DNA of 64,000 nt from assembly GCA_025370055.1 (NCBI GenBank), contig CP073041.1, positions 6,232,272-6,296,271 of the forward strand, written 5' to 3'. Below the pieces are notes generated by a model. The model was not told the DNA's origin and searched no databases. It saw nothing but the letters and a program-made list of their open reading frames with translations. A program made the translations under genes and the position numbers. Shown here piece after piece: positions 37,309-47,004 of this stretch. Each line of letters opens with the position of its first letter. Positions within the stretch are counted from its first letter, which is position 1. The DNA comes from Woronichinia naegeliana WA131. GTDB lineage: Bacteria; Cyanobacteriota; Cyanobacteriia; Cyanobacteriales; Microcystaceae.

Positions 37309-38910
37309 CTGACTTTTCCCGTTAAGTCCAAAATCCAGCAATGCAAACTTCTAGAGGCTTTATCTGGCAAGGGTTTGAGTAATGATTCTCTTGACAGGAA
37401 AAAAATATTCTGAAGCCATCATCCCGCTTATCGTTCAAATTTCAAAAACAAAGGATGAAGGGAGTATGAGACTGTAAAATGGAGAAAATCTTAAAGGGCA
37501 GGTCAAAAAATGTTGGAATGGTGGACAAAAAACTTTGCCAGTTGTGAATTGGGAGACGAGAGGCTAAACAATCGTGCCTTCTCGATTGGGAAAAAGTTAA
37601 GTGAGGGGTTTGGAAAAGCCTTATCAGAAGTGTTTAAGGGAGGAAACGAGTTAAAGAGGGCCTATGAATTTTTGGGAATCCGAAAACAGACTTTGTCAAG
37701 ATAATAGAGCCGCACTGTGAAATGACAACTGCCGCCGTAGAAGAATATAAGATAATGCTATCAGTCGGAGATACGACCTTCTTAGATTATCGCAATATCA
37801 AGGAAAAAAGGGAAGGGTATGGGCCGACTGGAAAAGGAGGGAATGGATTAATACTGCATAGTGCTTTAGCAATTGAGCCAGAAAAAGGACAAGTATTAGG
37901 TTTATTATGGCAAAAACTGTGGAATAGGGAGGTAAAAGAAAAGCCCCCAACAGATGAAACGGCGAAGCAGAAAAAAGAAAGACAGAAAGAACAAAGAAAA
38001 GCAGCTCGTCAAAGACCATTTGAGGAAAAAGAATCCTACAAATGGGTAGAGGCTCTAAACACCTGTGAGAAACAGGTAGAAAGTTCAACGAGGGTAATTC
38101 ATGTATTTGACAGAGAAGGAGATGTTTCAGAAGTCTTTGACTCAGTGCGTCAACTCAAGCATACAGGAGTGCTGGTCAGAGCGTCTCATAATCGTAGTTT
38201 AGACAAAAATAGTGAACGACTTTGGCAACATTTGGAATCAGAACCGATTCGTTTTCATCAAGAAATCGAGATTCCGAGTACAGGAAAAAGAAAAGCACGG
38301 AAGGTTAAGCTTGCCGTCCGATTTTGCTCAGTTAATCTACGAACTCCCTATCGTTTTGATAATCGTGACCCGTTGAATGTCTATGCTGTTTATGCGACAG
38401 AAATCGATTGTCCCGAAGGCGAAACTCCTTTATCTTGGATGCTTCTGACTACAGAAGTTGTTGAGACTATTGAGATGGCTGTCACTATTCTTCGTTGGTA
38501 CACCTACCGATGGCGGGTTGAAGAATTTCATAAAGTCCTTAAGTCTGGTTGTCAGAGTGAGCGTTATCGACTTGCCTCTGATGGAATGAAAACTCTTTTG
38601 GGTTTTTTAAGTGTCATTGCTGTTGAACTTTTACACGTTACTTATCTTCATCGTACCCAGCCCGATGCTCTCGCGATTGAAATTCTTAATCCTCTTCAAC
38701 TTCAGGTGTTAAAAGCAGCCGCCTCTCAAAAACTTCCCCCTATTTTGACTGTTGCTTGGGCTGTCGAGTCTGTTGCTTTTCTTGGTGGTTATCTTGAACA
38801 TCGTCGTAAAACTCCTCTCGGTATCCAAGTCCTTTGGCGCGGTTGGTTGAAGTTGCATGACCTTTGCCAAGGCTGGCAGCTTGCAATCCGCACTTAACGG
38901 GAAAAGTCAG
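37309..38910 (+). mobile_element. IS4/IS50-like element, copy 1
   Basis: 1602 bp, ends CTGACTTTTCCCGTTAAG and its inverted counterpart; 10-bp duplication GCTGGTGTAC at 37299-37308 and 38911-38920. The other copy, 45403-47004, has the same length and the same ends. Confidence 0.93.
37510..38897 (+). CDS. IS4-family (Tn5/IS50-like) transposase in two frames
   Basis: ORF 1 (37510-37704, 64 codons; WWTKNFASCELGDERLNNRAF) is the Tn5-type N-terminal domain. ORF 2 (37722-38897, open further upstream) has the catalytic core: LSVGDTTFLDY (first Asp), IHVFDREGDVSEVF (second Asp), YTYRWRVEEFHKVLKSG (Tyr-Arg-Glu-Lys). The frame must shift -1 near TTTTTGGGAATCC (about 37667-37680) to give the family sequence ...FLGNPKTDF. 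Both copies share this, so it is either programmed or an inherited defect. Confidence 0.75.
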
Positions 38911-39753
38911 GCTGGTGTACAAGTCGCATCTAACAATAACTTTCCTTCATTTTCTTTTTTTCTGACGCTACACCCGTCGCTTTTTTTTCTATTTCTTTAT
39001 TAATTTTATTTATTAATTCCATTCCTATTTTTTTACGAAAATGAACCATCATTGACGCATTAAATGCTTCTTTGCTACTATAGCTTTCCATTCCTATAAA
39101 GTACTGTAAATAAGGGTTCTCTTTTATTTGTTCTACTGTTTCTCTGTCACTTTTTCCTGAAATTTCTTTGATAATTAATGCTCCTAATGCCATTCTAAAT
39201 GATTTGGCTGGGGCTCCTTTTTTTTCTGTGAAGTTTTTTGCATATTCTTCCTCATATTCTTCCCAAAGAATCATTTTTGACATTTCTATCCAACGATTTT
39301 CTTCGTCTAACTGCCCGCCGAACAGATTTTTCAAGTTTTCTGGTGTTTCAATTGAGTACTTTTGCTTTCGGTACATCTGCTTTCTCTCTTCTTAATGCAA
39401 TGGTTTTGAGGCATTCTACCCTATTTTCGTGCATTCTAGCGGTTCTTAATTCGCCTACTATTTTTCTCCGTAAAGGTTTCAGCTTTTTTCAGCAAGCCCT
39501 AAATACTGATACCAGATTGTTCCCCATAATACTGAGACTAATCTCACCGGATGCTTGCAAGGATTAGAACGGTAATTTCCCATAATGATAATCTCATCTC
39601 TGTAATGACTACCTTGAGACAATACTTGTTTGGTTTTGTAAGATGTACCCGCTCTAAATCTGGTTAGAAAAAACTTTTTAGCTTCTGTTAACTGTTAACT
39701 GTTAACGGGTGTGACCTTTAGTTGATGAAGGAAAAGAAAAGTGTTAACATGAG

Positions 39754-40182
39754 ATGAAAAGTGACAAAGAGGAAACAATGATGACAGCAAAACTAATTAA
39801 TGTAGAGGGTTCAAAGATAAAAATAGAACTAACATTAGAACTCAGTCGTTCAATGTTGGATACAGAAATAAATATTCAAAAAGGCTTAAACGAAGTAGGT
39901 TGCATCGCCAGCAAAGAAGCCTTGAAATATTTAGATACAGATGGTTCACCCTTAAAAATCGGTGAAGAAATCTGGAAGAGTAAGGGAGAGCAACCGAAAG
40001 AATATCAAACACCTTATGGTGAGGTTATAGTGAATCGTCATGTATATCAGCGTTCACCTTTGAGGAAAAACGTATTGCCCCTTAGAAAGAGAAGCAAGGA
40101 TAATCATAACATCAACGCCATTATTGGCAAAACAGGTATCCTCAAAAATGTCAGGGATGGCAGGCAAAGAGGTGAAAAATGA
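39754..40182 (+). CDS. ISKra4-type transposase, ORF A, K3
   Basis: 142 aa, same as in K1 and K4. N-terminal transposase part; ends in the +1 overlap with ORF B. Confidence 0.8.
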   Translation: MKSDKEETMMTAKLINVEGSKIKIELTLELSRSMLDTEINIQKGLNEVGCIASKEALKYLDTDGSPLKIGEEIWKSKGEQPKEYQTPYGEVIVNRHVYQRSPLRKNVLPLRKRSKDNHNINAIIGKTGILKNVRDGRQRGEK

Positions 40183-41062
40183 TTTATTAGAAAATCATGG
40201 TAGAAAAGTAGCGCTATCCTATATCCAAAGATTGAGTGAAGCAGTAGGAAGTGTGGTACAGGCAAAAGAAGAAGCGTGGAGTTATGCCCCGCCCAAGGAG
40301 GATAGCCAAATTGCAACAGTGGGAATAGGATTAGATGGAACCTGTATGCTGATGTGTGAGGATGGCTACCGTGAAGCAATGGTGGGAACCGTTTCCCTAT
40401 ACGATAGTGAAGGCGAACGTCAACCTACAATCTATCTAGGTGCGGCACCAGAGTATGGAAAAAAGAGTTTTCTAGAAAGATTGGAAAGAGAAATTGAGCG
40501 AGCGAAAAACCGTTATCCAGAGGCAACATTGGTCGGGATAGCAGACGGGGCAGAATCAAATTGGAAGTTTTTAGAAAAGCAAACGGAAGAACAGATATTA
40601 GATTTCTATCATGCCTCTGGTTACTTAGGTGCCTTGGCAGAAGCGTTGCATCCGAATACCGTGTCAAAACAAAAAGAATGGTTGACTGAAAATTGTCGAG
40701 AACTCAAGCATGAAAAAGGAAAAGCAGGAGAACTGCTAAATCTGATGAAAGAAGTCAAAGAAGAAAAAAGTCATTCTAAGAATCTTACCGAGAAACTACA
40801 AGCGGCGATTACTTATTACGAGAATCATCAGCATCAAATGGATTATGCTGAATACTTAGAGAAAAAGTATCCGATTGGTTCAGGTGTTACGGAAGCAGCT
40901 TGTAAGACGTTGGTCAAACAACGATTATGTTGTTCAGGGATGCGATGGAAGGAAAAAGGAGCAGGAATTATTTTGAGCCTACGAGCTTTGGTATTGACCA
41001 AGGAACGATGGAGTCAATTTTGGGCAAAACTTGATCAATATGGGTTCCCTGTAGAACCCTGA
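40124..41062 (+). CDS. ISKra4-type transposase, ORF B, K3
   Basis: 312 aa with the three acidic catalytic segments described for K1; the protein matches K4. Confidence 0.85.
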   Translation: MAKQVSSKMSGMAGKEVKNDLLENHGRKVALSYIQRLSEAVGSVVQAKEEAWSYAPPKEDSQIATVGIGLDGTCMLMCEDGYREAMVGTVSLYDSEGERQPTIYLGAAPEYGKKSFLERLEREIERAKNRYPEATLVGIADGAESNWKFLEKQTEEQILDFYHASGYLGALAEALHPNTVSKQKEWLTENCRELKHEKGKAGELLNLMKEVKEEKSHSKNLTEKLQAAITYYENHQHQMDYAEYLEKKYPIGSGVTEAACKTLVKQRLCCSGMRWKEKGAGIILSLRALVLTKERWSQFWAKLDQYGFPVEP

Positions 41063-41253
41063 TTACAACAGCTTTTATCAACTAAAGGTCGCACCCCTGT
41101 TAACAAATCAAACCACACAAAGCTAAAAAATCCCATATCTACGAGAATTAAACCATTTTCTGGTAATTTAGCTGCCAATTCTTCACACCATATTTTATCA
41201 TTTGATTTATCATTTTCTGTGTACCATAAAGTAACGGGTCTTTGGGTAAAGGC

Positions 41254-42762
41254 CAGGGTAATCGCATCTTATTTGTTACAAAAAATACAGACAAAAAGAG
41301 AGAAATATAGTGTAAAAAAGAAGCAGTCATCTAAGAGAAGAAAAGGCTATTATTTAAAAAAAGTAAGTGAGTGAGGTCAAAGATGGCAAAAGGCTTCGGC
41401 GCAAGAGTTCTAACCCCACAACAAGAAAAAGAAGTCAAAATTATCAAAAGAAGCATACTGAAACATTTTCAGTGCCTAAAAGAACCGAGAACAGGGAGAA
41501 GGCAAGACCATAACTTAACAGCAATTGTCACCATAGGAATATTGGCAGTATTGTCAGGGGCAGATGGCTTTGTAGCAATTGAAGCCTATGGCAAAGCCAA
41601 ACGAGAATGGCTAGAAATGTTTCTAGAGTTACCAAAGGGAATTCCCTCTCACGATACCTTTGGAAGAGTATTTGGAATGTTGGAAACAGAAGAACTAGAA
41701 AAAAGTTTTCTGAGCTGGATAAGCAGTCTAACGGAGAAAATGGACATAGAGCTGATACAGATAGATGGAAAAACGAAAAGAGGTTCTTATGATAGGGAAA
41801 AAGGACTAAATGCGTTACACAGCATAAGTGCGTGGAGTAGTGAGCGGGGACTGATGTTAGCGCAAAAGAAAGTAGATAGTAAATCTAATGAAATAAAAGC
41901 AGTCCCCTTGTTACTGAAGTTACTTAACATCAAGGGGGCAGTAGTAACCCTAGATGCAATGGGAACGCAGACAGAAATCGCAAAACAAATAAAGCAAGGT
42001 GAAGGTGACTATGTATTGGCTCTCAAAGGAAATCAGGGCAAACTTAATAAACAAGTTAGGGATTGGTTTAAACAAGCGGTCGCTCAGAACTGGCAAGGAA
42101 TTGAATACAGTTATCATGAGAAGACAGAAAAAGGACATTACCGTTTAGAAACTCGTCAAGTCTGGACAGTGTCAATCAATCAGCTTTCCGCATTGCATCG
42201 CCAAAATCAGTGGGTCGGTTTAGCAACTGCTGTGATGGTTAAAAGTAAAACTCAATTCGGTCATAAAACAACAGAGACGTTTCGCTATTATATTAGCAGT
42301 CTTCCTACGGATGCCGAACGTCATAGCCATGTGATTCGTTCTCACTGGAGTATTGAAAATAGTCTGCATTGGGTTTTAGATGTCACTTTTAATGAGGATG
42401 CGAGTCGAGTGCGTCAAGGTAATGCGGCTGATAATTTGGGCTTGCTCCGTCGTTTAAGTATTAATTTGCTTAAACATGAGCCATCTCAAAAAAGCTTGAA
42501 GATGAAGCGTTATTTGGCGGCGATGGACAACAATTTTCTTCTACAGGTTTTAGCAGCTAGTTCACGGGAGTGATATTCATGAGTATATTTAGCTTCAAAT
42601 AGGAGGATTGGCAAAATATTGACACCAACAATTATGAATTAGCGAAATTACTTAATCTTTTAGAGTTTAAGTTGATTTTCTTCTCTTTTTAGTTTTTGAT
42701 ATAGTCTATTTTTAAGCTAGATTTCTTTTTTGATTCCACTCTACTAATATGCGATTACCCTG
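41254..42762 (+). mobile_element. ISAs1-family element
   Basis: 1509 bp, ends CAGGGTAATCGCAT and ATGCGATTACCCTG, perfect 14-bp inverted repeats; 10-bp duplication GGGTAAAGGC at 41244-41253 and 42763-42772. Inserted in IS4-type copy 2, the empty site being visible in copy 1 near 655-665. Confidence 0.95.
41383..42573 (+). CDS. ISAs1-family transposase, intact
   Basis: 396 aa from the ATG at 41383 (MAKGFGARVLTPQQ), which has GAGG upstream; the ORF extends four codons more. An N-terminal DDE_Tnp_1-associated domain (ILKHFQCLKEPRTGRRQDHNL) is followed by the catalytic core: LIQIDGKTKRGS (first Asp), VVTLDAMGTQTEIAKQI (second Asp), and HWSIENSLHWVLDVTFNED (Glu). All motifs are present, so this is likely an active element. 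Confidence 0.93.
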   Translation: MAKGFGARVLTPQQEKEVKIIKRSILKHFQCLKEPRTGRRQDHNLTAIVTIGILAVLSGADGFVAIEAYGKAKREWLEMFLELPKGIPSHDTFGRVFGMLETEELEKSFLSWISSLTEKMDIELIQIDGKTKRGSYDREKGLNALHSISAWSSERGLMLAQKKVDSKSNEIKAVPLLLKLLNIKGAVVTLDAMGTQTEIAKQIKQGEGDYVLALKGNQGKLNKQVRDWFKQAVAQNWQGIEYSYHEKTEKGHYRLETRQVWTVSINQLSALHRQNQWVGLATAVMVKSKTQFGHKTTETFRYYISSLPTDAERHSHVIRSHWSIENSLHWVLDVTFNEDASRVRQGNAADNLGLLRRLSINLLKHEPSQKSLKMKRYLAAMDNNFLLQVLAASSRE

Positions 42763-43754
42763 GGGTAAAGGCTTCCACTACCATCATTATTTTACCCCCC
42801 AATTTACTCTTTTCTTCTTTACTTATTTTCATATTTTTCCTTATCTGCTCTAGCGTTTAGCCATCTGCTATCCACACTGCACTAAACTTTTCTCTTATTT
42901 TTTCCCATTTTTCTCCTACTTGGAGCTTCTTCCCTTTTTCGGCTGCTTTTTCTAACACTCCTTTTAGTAATATTGCAAATATTTCGGCTGGCACATTCAT
43001 CATTCTTTTTGATACTGCCTGTTTGCTTACTTTTAATGATGCTACCCATAGCAATCCCTCTTCCTCTAACAGTCTTACCGCTTCACTTATACCCGCTATT
43101 TGACGATACACTATACTTAACACTAATGCCACCATTACTGGTAAATTTAGCACCCTATCTCTCATCATTTTCTCATGAGTTCCCTGTAAATATTTTAATG
43201 GTGTAAACATTGTGGGTTCTAGTAATTCAAACAACTCTTTTGTTATTTCAGGGATTTCTACCCCTGGCTGATTTGTCTTACGACGTAAGTCTGGGTTTCC
43301 TTTTCTCCGAGGATGTTGTCTTGCCATTTGTTTTTTGCTCACTTTTTTATATACTAACCTTTTTTTCAGCCTACTCTTACTTCCGCCTGCTTTTAGGCTA
43401 ATCTTTTGTGAGTAGGCATTTTGGCTTAAGTTGACACCAATGGTGATGGCCAAACTACCTGAGACCTCGGAAACGGTAATTGCGATGAACTTTTTGGTAA
43501 TGAATCTTTCTACTCTACTTCAGAAAACAAAAAGTAAAAAGTTGTAGAGTCGTTTTTCTTGTGAAAAATGGTGTTAATTTTCCTCTCTTTTGTGAGGAGT
43601 GATTTGTGTTGACCTTTTTAGACAGAAAGGAACAATAGATTAAACAAAATCTGTATTTTGATTTGTTTCTATAAGGATAAGTTATCTATGCTTTTTCAGT
43701 CCATACTTCCCTAACCCACATTTCTTTCGTTTTTTGACTTTTTCAGCAAGCCCT

Positions 43755-44326
43755 AAGTATTCAGCATAATCCATTTGATGCTGATGATTCTCGTAATAAG
43801 TAATCGCCGCTTGTAGTTTCTCGGTAAGATTCTTAGAATGACTTTTTTCTTCTTTGACTTCTTTCATCAGATTTAGCAGTTCTCCTGCTTTTCCTTTTTC
43901 ATGCTTGAGTTCTCGACAATTTTCAGTCAACCATTCTTTTTGTTTTGACACTGTATTAGGATGCAACGCTTCTGCCAAGGCACCTAAGTAACCAGAGGCA
44001 TGATAGAAATCTAATATCTGTTCTTCCGTTTGCTTTTCTAAAAACTTCCAATTTGATTCTGCCCCGTCTGCTATCCCGACCAATGTTGCCTCTGGATAAC
44101 GTTTTTTCGCTCGCTCAATTTCTCTTTCTAATCTTTCTAGAAAACTCTTTTTTCCATACTCTGGTGCCGCACCTAGATAGATTGTAGGTTGACGTTCGCC
44201 TTCACTATCGTATAGGGAAACGGTTCCCACCATTGCTTCACGGTAGCCATCCTCACACATCAGCATACAGGTTCCATCTAATCCTATTCCCACTGTTGCA
44301 ATTTGGCTATCCTCCTTGGGCTACTG
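43755..44326 (-). mobile_element. ISKra4-type fragment K5
   Basis: Middle part of ORF B (VGIGLDGTCM to MDYAEYL) with both ends lost: the left side joins the IS5/IS1182-like end at 43754, the right side stops at CTCCTTGGGC just before the IS1 end. The rest of the element is not nearby, so these joins reflect deletions or recombination between element copies. Confidence 0.88.
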
Positions 44327-45173
44327 GGTCGTGTTCTAAACCTGTGGAAAAGAGTAATAATAAATAAATGTAAATCTTAAAATTGGTGTGCCATGCTATT
44401 CAAAGCAATTGTTTGCCCAAGTTGTCAAAGTACGGATATTGTGAAACACGGCCCCTCTGGGGAGGGGAAAGAGCGTTACAGATGTCGTAATACAGAATGT
44501 AAGCGTTGCACATTTATCTTAAACTATACTTATAAAGGTTATTTGCCAGAAGTAAAGGAAAAGATTGCCGAAATGGCAATGAATGGTAGTGGCATAAGGG
44601 ATACAGCCCGTGTGCTGAGGATTAGTCCATCAACAGTGATTAGTGAACTAAAAAAAAAGAGTCTAGTTTAGTATTCGTCAACGAAAAAAAACTAGCAGAA
44701 CTGGAACCCAGTCAGAGTATTGTAACGCTCTGCCAATGGAATGACGTGGAAGCAGAACTCGACGAAATGTGGGGTTTTGTGAAGAGCAAAAAAGAGCAAA
44801 GATGGTTATGGCACGCTATTGCTCATAAGACAGGTGAGATATTAGCTTATGTTTTGTCTGGTCACAAAGACGAAGCATTTCTAAGGCTAAAAGAGTTGTT
44901 AGAACCTTTTGGTATTACTCAATATTATACAGATGGATGGGGGGCTTACGAACGACATATTGAGCCAGCATTGCATGAGGTGGGTAAGTATAATACTCAA
45001 AAAATCGAACGAAAGCACTTGACATTGAGAACTCGAATAAAGAGATTAGCGAGAAAAACGATTTGTTTCTCCAAATCTATTGTGATGCACGATATTGTCC
45101 TTGGATTATTTATCAATCGCTTTGAATTTGGATGTCTTATTTAGATGTGCTTCCACAGATTCAGAACACTACC
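44327..45173 (+). mobile_element. IS1-family element
   Basis: 847 bp. Ends GGTCGTGTTCTAAACCTGTG and the inverted GGTAGTGTTCTGAATCTGTG (21-23 bp with three mismatches). The flanks differ (ISKra4 fragment left, ISNCY fragment right) and no 8-9-bp duplication is present, so the element sits at a rearrangement joint. Confidence 0.9.
44393..45144 (+). CDS. IS1 transposase InsAB', two ORFs joined by -1 frameshift
   Basis: ORF InsA (44393-44671, 92 aa) has the zinc-finger CPSCQSTDIVKHG...YRCRNTEC and helix-turn-helix. ORF InsB (from about 44650 to 45144) contains ELDEMWGFV (first Asp), YYTDGWGAY (second Asp) and the C-terminal ERKHLTLRTRIKRLARKT. A run of nine A residues at the end of InsA allows the usual IS1-type -1 slip, after which the frame is open to 45144. 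Intact and potentially active. Confidence 0.9.
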
Positions 45174-45402
45174 AAGATTATCCCTACCGTTGCGACTATG
45201 CAGTTGTCTTTGATGTTCTAGGAATGATTCACATTGCATTAGAAACAGGCTGAAACCACCTAGTACCGCCTCTTTTAGGCTGTAGGTTGTATTTGGACTG
45301 GGTTGGCGAGGGTCTTTCATTTTCTCTATACTTGCTACCAAGTACGCTATCAGACCAGTCATACTGATTATTCCTTGCATCTTTTCTTCCTCTCTGGCTA
45401 CC
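45174..45402 (-). pseudogene. ISNCY-type transposase, N-terminal fragment
   Basis: Minus-strand reading gives MQGIISMTGLIAYLVASIEK, then MKDPRQPSPNTTYSLKEAVLGGFSLFLMQCESFLEHQR, an N-terminal domain of ISNCY transposases. It is cut off at 45173 by the IS1 end. The matching C-terminal domain lies in the opposite orientation at 47005-47694. Confidence 0.75.
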
Positions 45403-47004
45403 CTGACTTTTCCCGTTAAGTGCGGATTGCAAGCTGCCAGCCTTGGCAAAGGTCATGCAACTTCAACCAACCGCGCCAAAGGACTTGGATACCGAGAGGA
45501 GTTTTACGACGATGTTCAAGATAACCACCAAGAAAAGCAACAGACTCGACAGCCCAAGCAACAGTCAAAATAGGGGGAAGTTTTTGAGAGGCGGCTGCTT
45601 TTAACACCTGAAGTTGAAGAGGATTAAGAATTTCAATCGCGAGAGCATCGGGCTGGGTACGATGAAGATAAGTAACGTGTAAAAGTTCAACAGCAATGAC
45701 ACTTAAAAAACCCAAAAGAGTTTTCATTCCATCAGAGGCAAGTCGATAACGCTCACTCTGACAACCAGACTTAAGGACTTTATGAAATTCTTCAACCCGC
45801 CATCGGTAGGTGTACCAACGAAGAATAGTGACAGCCATCTCAATAGTCTCAACAACTTCTGTAGTCAGAAGCATCCAAGATAAAGGAGTTTCGCCTTCGG
45901 GACAATCGATTTCTGTCGCATAAACAGCATAGACATTCAACGGGTCACGATTATCGAAACGATAGGGAGTTCGTAGATTAACTGAGCAAAATCGGACGGC
46001 AAGCTTAACCTTCCGTGCTTTTCTTTTTCCTGTACTCGGAATCTCGATTTCTTGATGAAAACGAATCGGTTCTGATTCCAAATGTTGCCAAAGTCGTTCA
46101 CTATTTTTGTCTAAACTACGATTATGAGACGCTCTGACCAGCACTCCTGTATGCTTGAGTTGACGCACTGAGTCAAAGACTTCTGAAACATCTCCTTCTC
46201 TGTCAAATACATGAATTACCCTCGTTGAACTTTCTACCTGTTTCTCACAGGTGTTTAGAGCCTCTACCCATTTGTAGGATTCTTTTTCCTCAAATGGTCT
46301 TTGACGAGCTGCTTTTCTTTGTTCTTTCTGTCTTTCTTTTTTCTGCTTCGCCGTTTCATCTGTTGGGGGCTTTTCTTTTACCTCCCTATTCCACAGTTTT
46401 TGCCATAATAAACCTAATACTTGTCCTTTTTCTGGCTCAATTGCTAAAGCACTATGCAGTATTAATCCATTCCCTCCTTTTCCAGTCGGCCCATACCCTT
46501 CCCTTTTTTCCTTGATATTGCGATAATCTAAGAAGGTCGTATCTCCGACTGATAGCATTATCTTATATTCTTCTACGGCGGCAGTTGTCATTTCACAGTG
46601 CGGCTCTATTATCTTGACAAAGTCTGTTTTCGGATTCCCAAAAATTCATAGGCCCTCTTTAACTCGTTTCCTCCCTTAAACACTTCTGATAAGGCTTTTC
46701 CAAACCCCTCACTTAACTTTTTCCCAATCGAGAAGGCACGATTGTTTAGCCTCTCGTCTCCCAATTCACAACTGGCAAAGTTTTTTGTCCACCATTCCAA
46801 CATTTTTTGACCTGCCCTTTAAGATTTTCTCCATTTTACAGTCTCATACTCCCTTCATCCTTTGTTTTTGAAATTTGAACGATAAGCGGGATGATGGCTT
46901 CAGAATATTTTTTTCCTGTCAAGAGAATCATTACTCAAACCCTTGCCAGATAAAGCCTCTAGAAGTTTGCATTGCTGGATTTTGGACTTAACGGGAAAAG
47001 TCAG
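45403..47004 (-). mobile_element. IS4/IS50-like element, copy 2
   Basis: 1602 bp, ends CTGACTTTTCCCGTTAAG at each side, 10-bp duplication TCTGGCTACC at 45393-45402 and 47005-47014. Inserted at the joint between the two ISNCY fragments after that joint had formed. Confidence 0.94.
45416..46803 (-). CDS. IS4-family (Tn5/IS50-like) transposase in two frames, copy 2
   Basis: ORF 1 46803-46609, ORF 2 46591-45416, with the same sequences and the same frame break as the copy at 37.5 kb. See that entry for motifs and the possible -1 shift. Confidence 0.75.

Larger units (their letters stand above)
36407..39376 (-). pseudogene. IS5/IS1182-like transposase, split by IS4/IS50-like insertion
   Basis: N-terminal part 39376 to about 38911 (MYRKQKYSIETPENLKNLFGG), C-terminal part about 37308 to 36407. 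Each is nearly identical to the intact protein at 8570, but the join at TCTPADIKYP is broken by the inserted element, and the N-terminal part has a one-base change in an A-run that shifts frame near 38950. Confidence 0.9.
36200..39500 (-). mobile_element. IS5/IS1182-like element, copy 3, split by IS4/IS50-like copy 1
   Basis: Ends AGGGCTTGCTGA and TCAGCAAGCCCT, duplication AAAT at 36196-36199 and 39501-39504. Removing the inserted element and its duplicate leaves about 1690 bp, the full length. Confidence 0.92.
39707..41096 (+). mobile_element. ISKra4-type element K3
   Basis: 1390 bp, family ends, 8-bp duplication CTGTTAAC at 39699-39706 and 41097-41104. Inserted in IS4-type copy 2. Left of it the 7-mer TGTTAAC is present three times in tandem (39686-39706), against once in the empty site of IS4 copy 1. 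Confidence 0.94.
35758..43442 (-). mobile_element. IS4-family element, copy 2, carrying three further insertions
   Basis: Ends CATCCGTGTCAACTTA (35758) and TAAGTTGACACCAATG (to 43442), 9-bp duplication GTGATGGCC. Inside, from left to right: IS5/IS1182-like copy 3 (36200-39500, itself split by an IS4/IS50-like element), ISKra4-type K3 (39707-41096) and an ISAs1 element (41254-42762). Subtracting these and their duplicates leaves 1463 bp, 14 bp more than copy 1, explained by two extra TGTTAAC units next to K3. Confidence 0.93.
35766..43453 (-). pseudogene. IS4-family transposase, in pieces
   Basis: C-terminal piece 36188-35766, middle pieces 39640-39505 and 41253-41097, N-terminal piece 43401-42773. 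The N-terminal piece ends at the same TAA after VWIADG (42857) that interrupts copy 1, so the stop predates the spread of these copies. An ORF running out of the left end (198 codons) gains its first residues from flanking DNA. Confidence 0.88.
34514..43547 (+). pseudogene. IS5/IS1182-like transposase, frameshifted mosaic, split by IS4-type copy 2
   Basis: The N-terminal part (34514-34942; MYRKEQYTEKTLENFKNLFEGK) is clearly divergent from the copy at 8570, with frameshifts near 34940 and 35160. From about 35360 on the DNA is almost identical to the other copies (IVRGKAGKAVEFGAK...). The last codons are beyond the IS4 element (43443-43547). Dead; the sharp change in identity points to recombination between a diverged and a recent copy. 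Confidence 0.85.
34391..43754 (+). mobile_element. IS5/IS1182-like element, copy 4 (mosaic), split by IS4-type copy 2
   Basis: Starts AGGGCTTGCTGA at 34391; interrupted at 35757/43443 by the IS4-type element (9-bp duplication GTGATGGCC at 35749-35757 and 43443-43451); ends TCAGCAAGCCCT at 43754. The left flank is AAAT but the right flank is AAGT inside an ISKra4 fragment, so the two ends no longer share a target. Confidence 0.85.
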
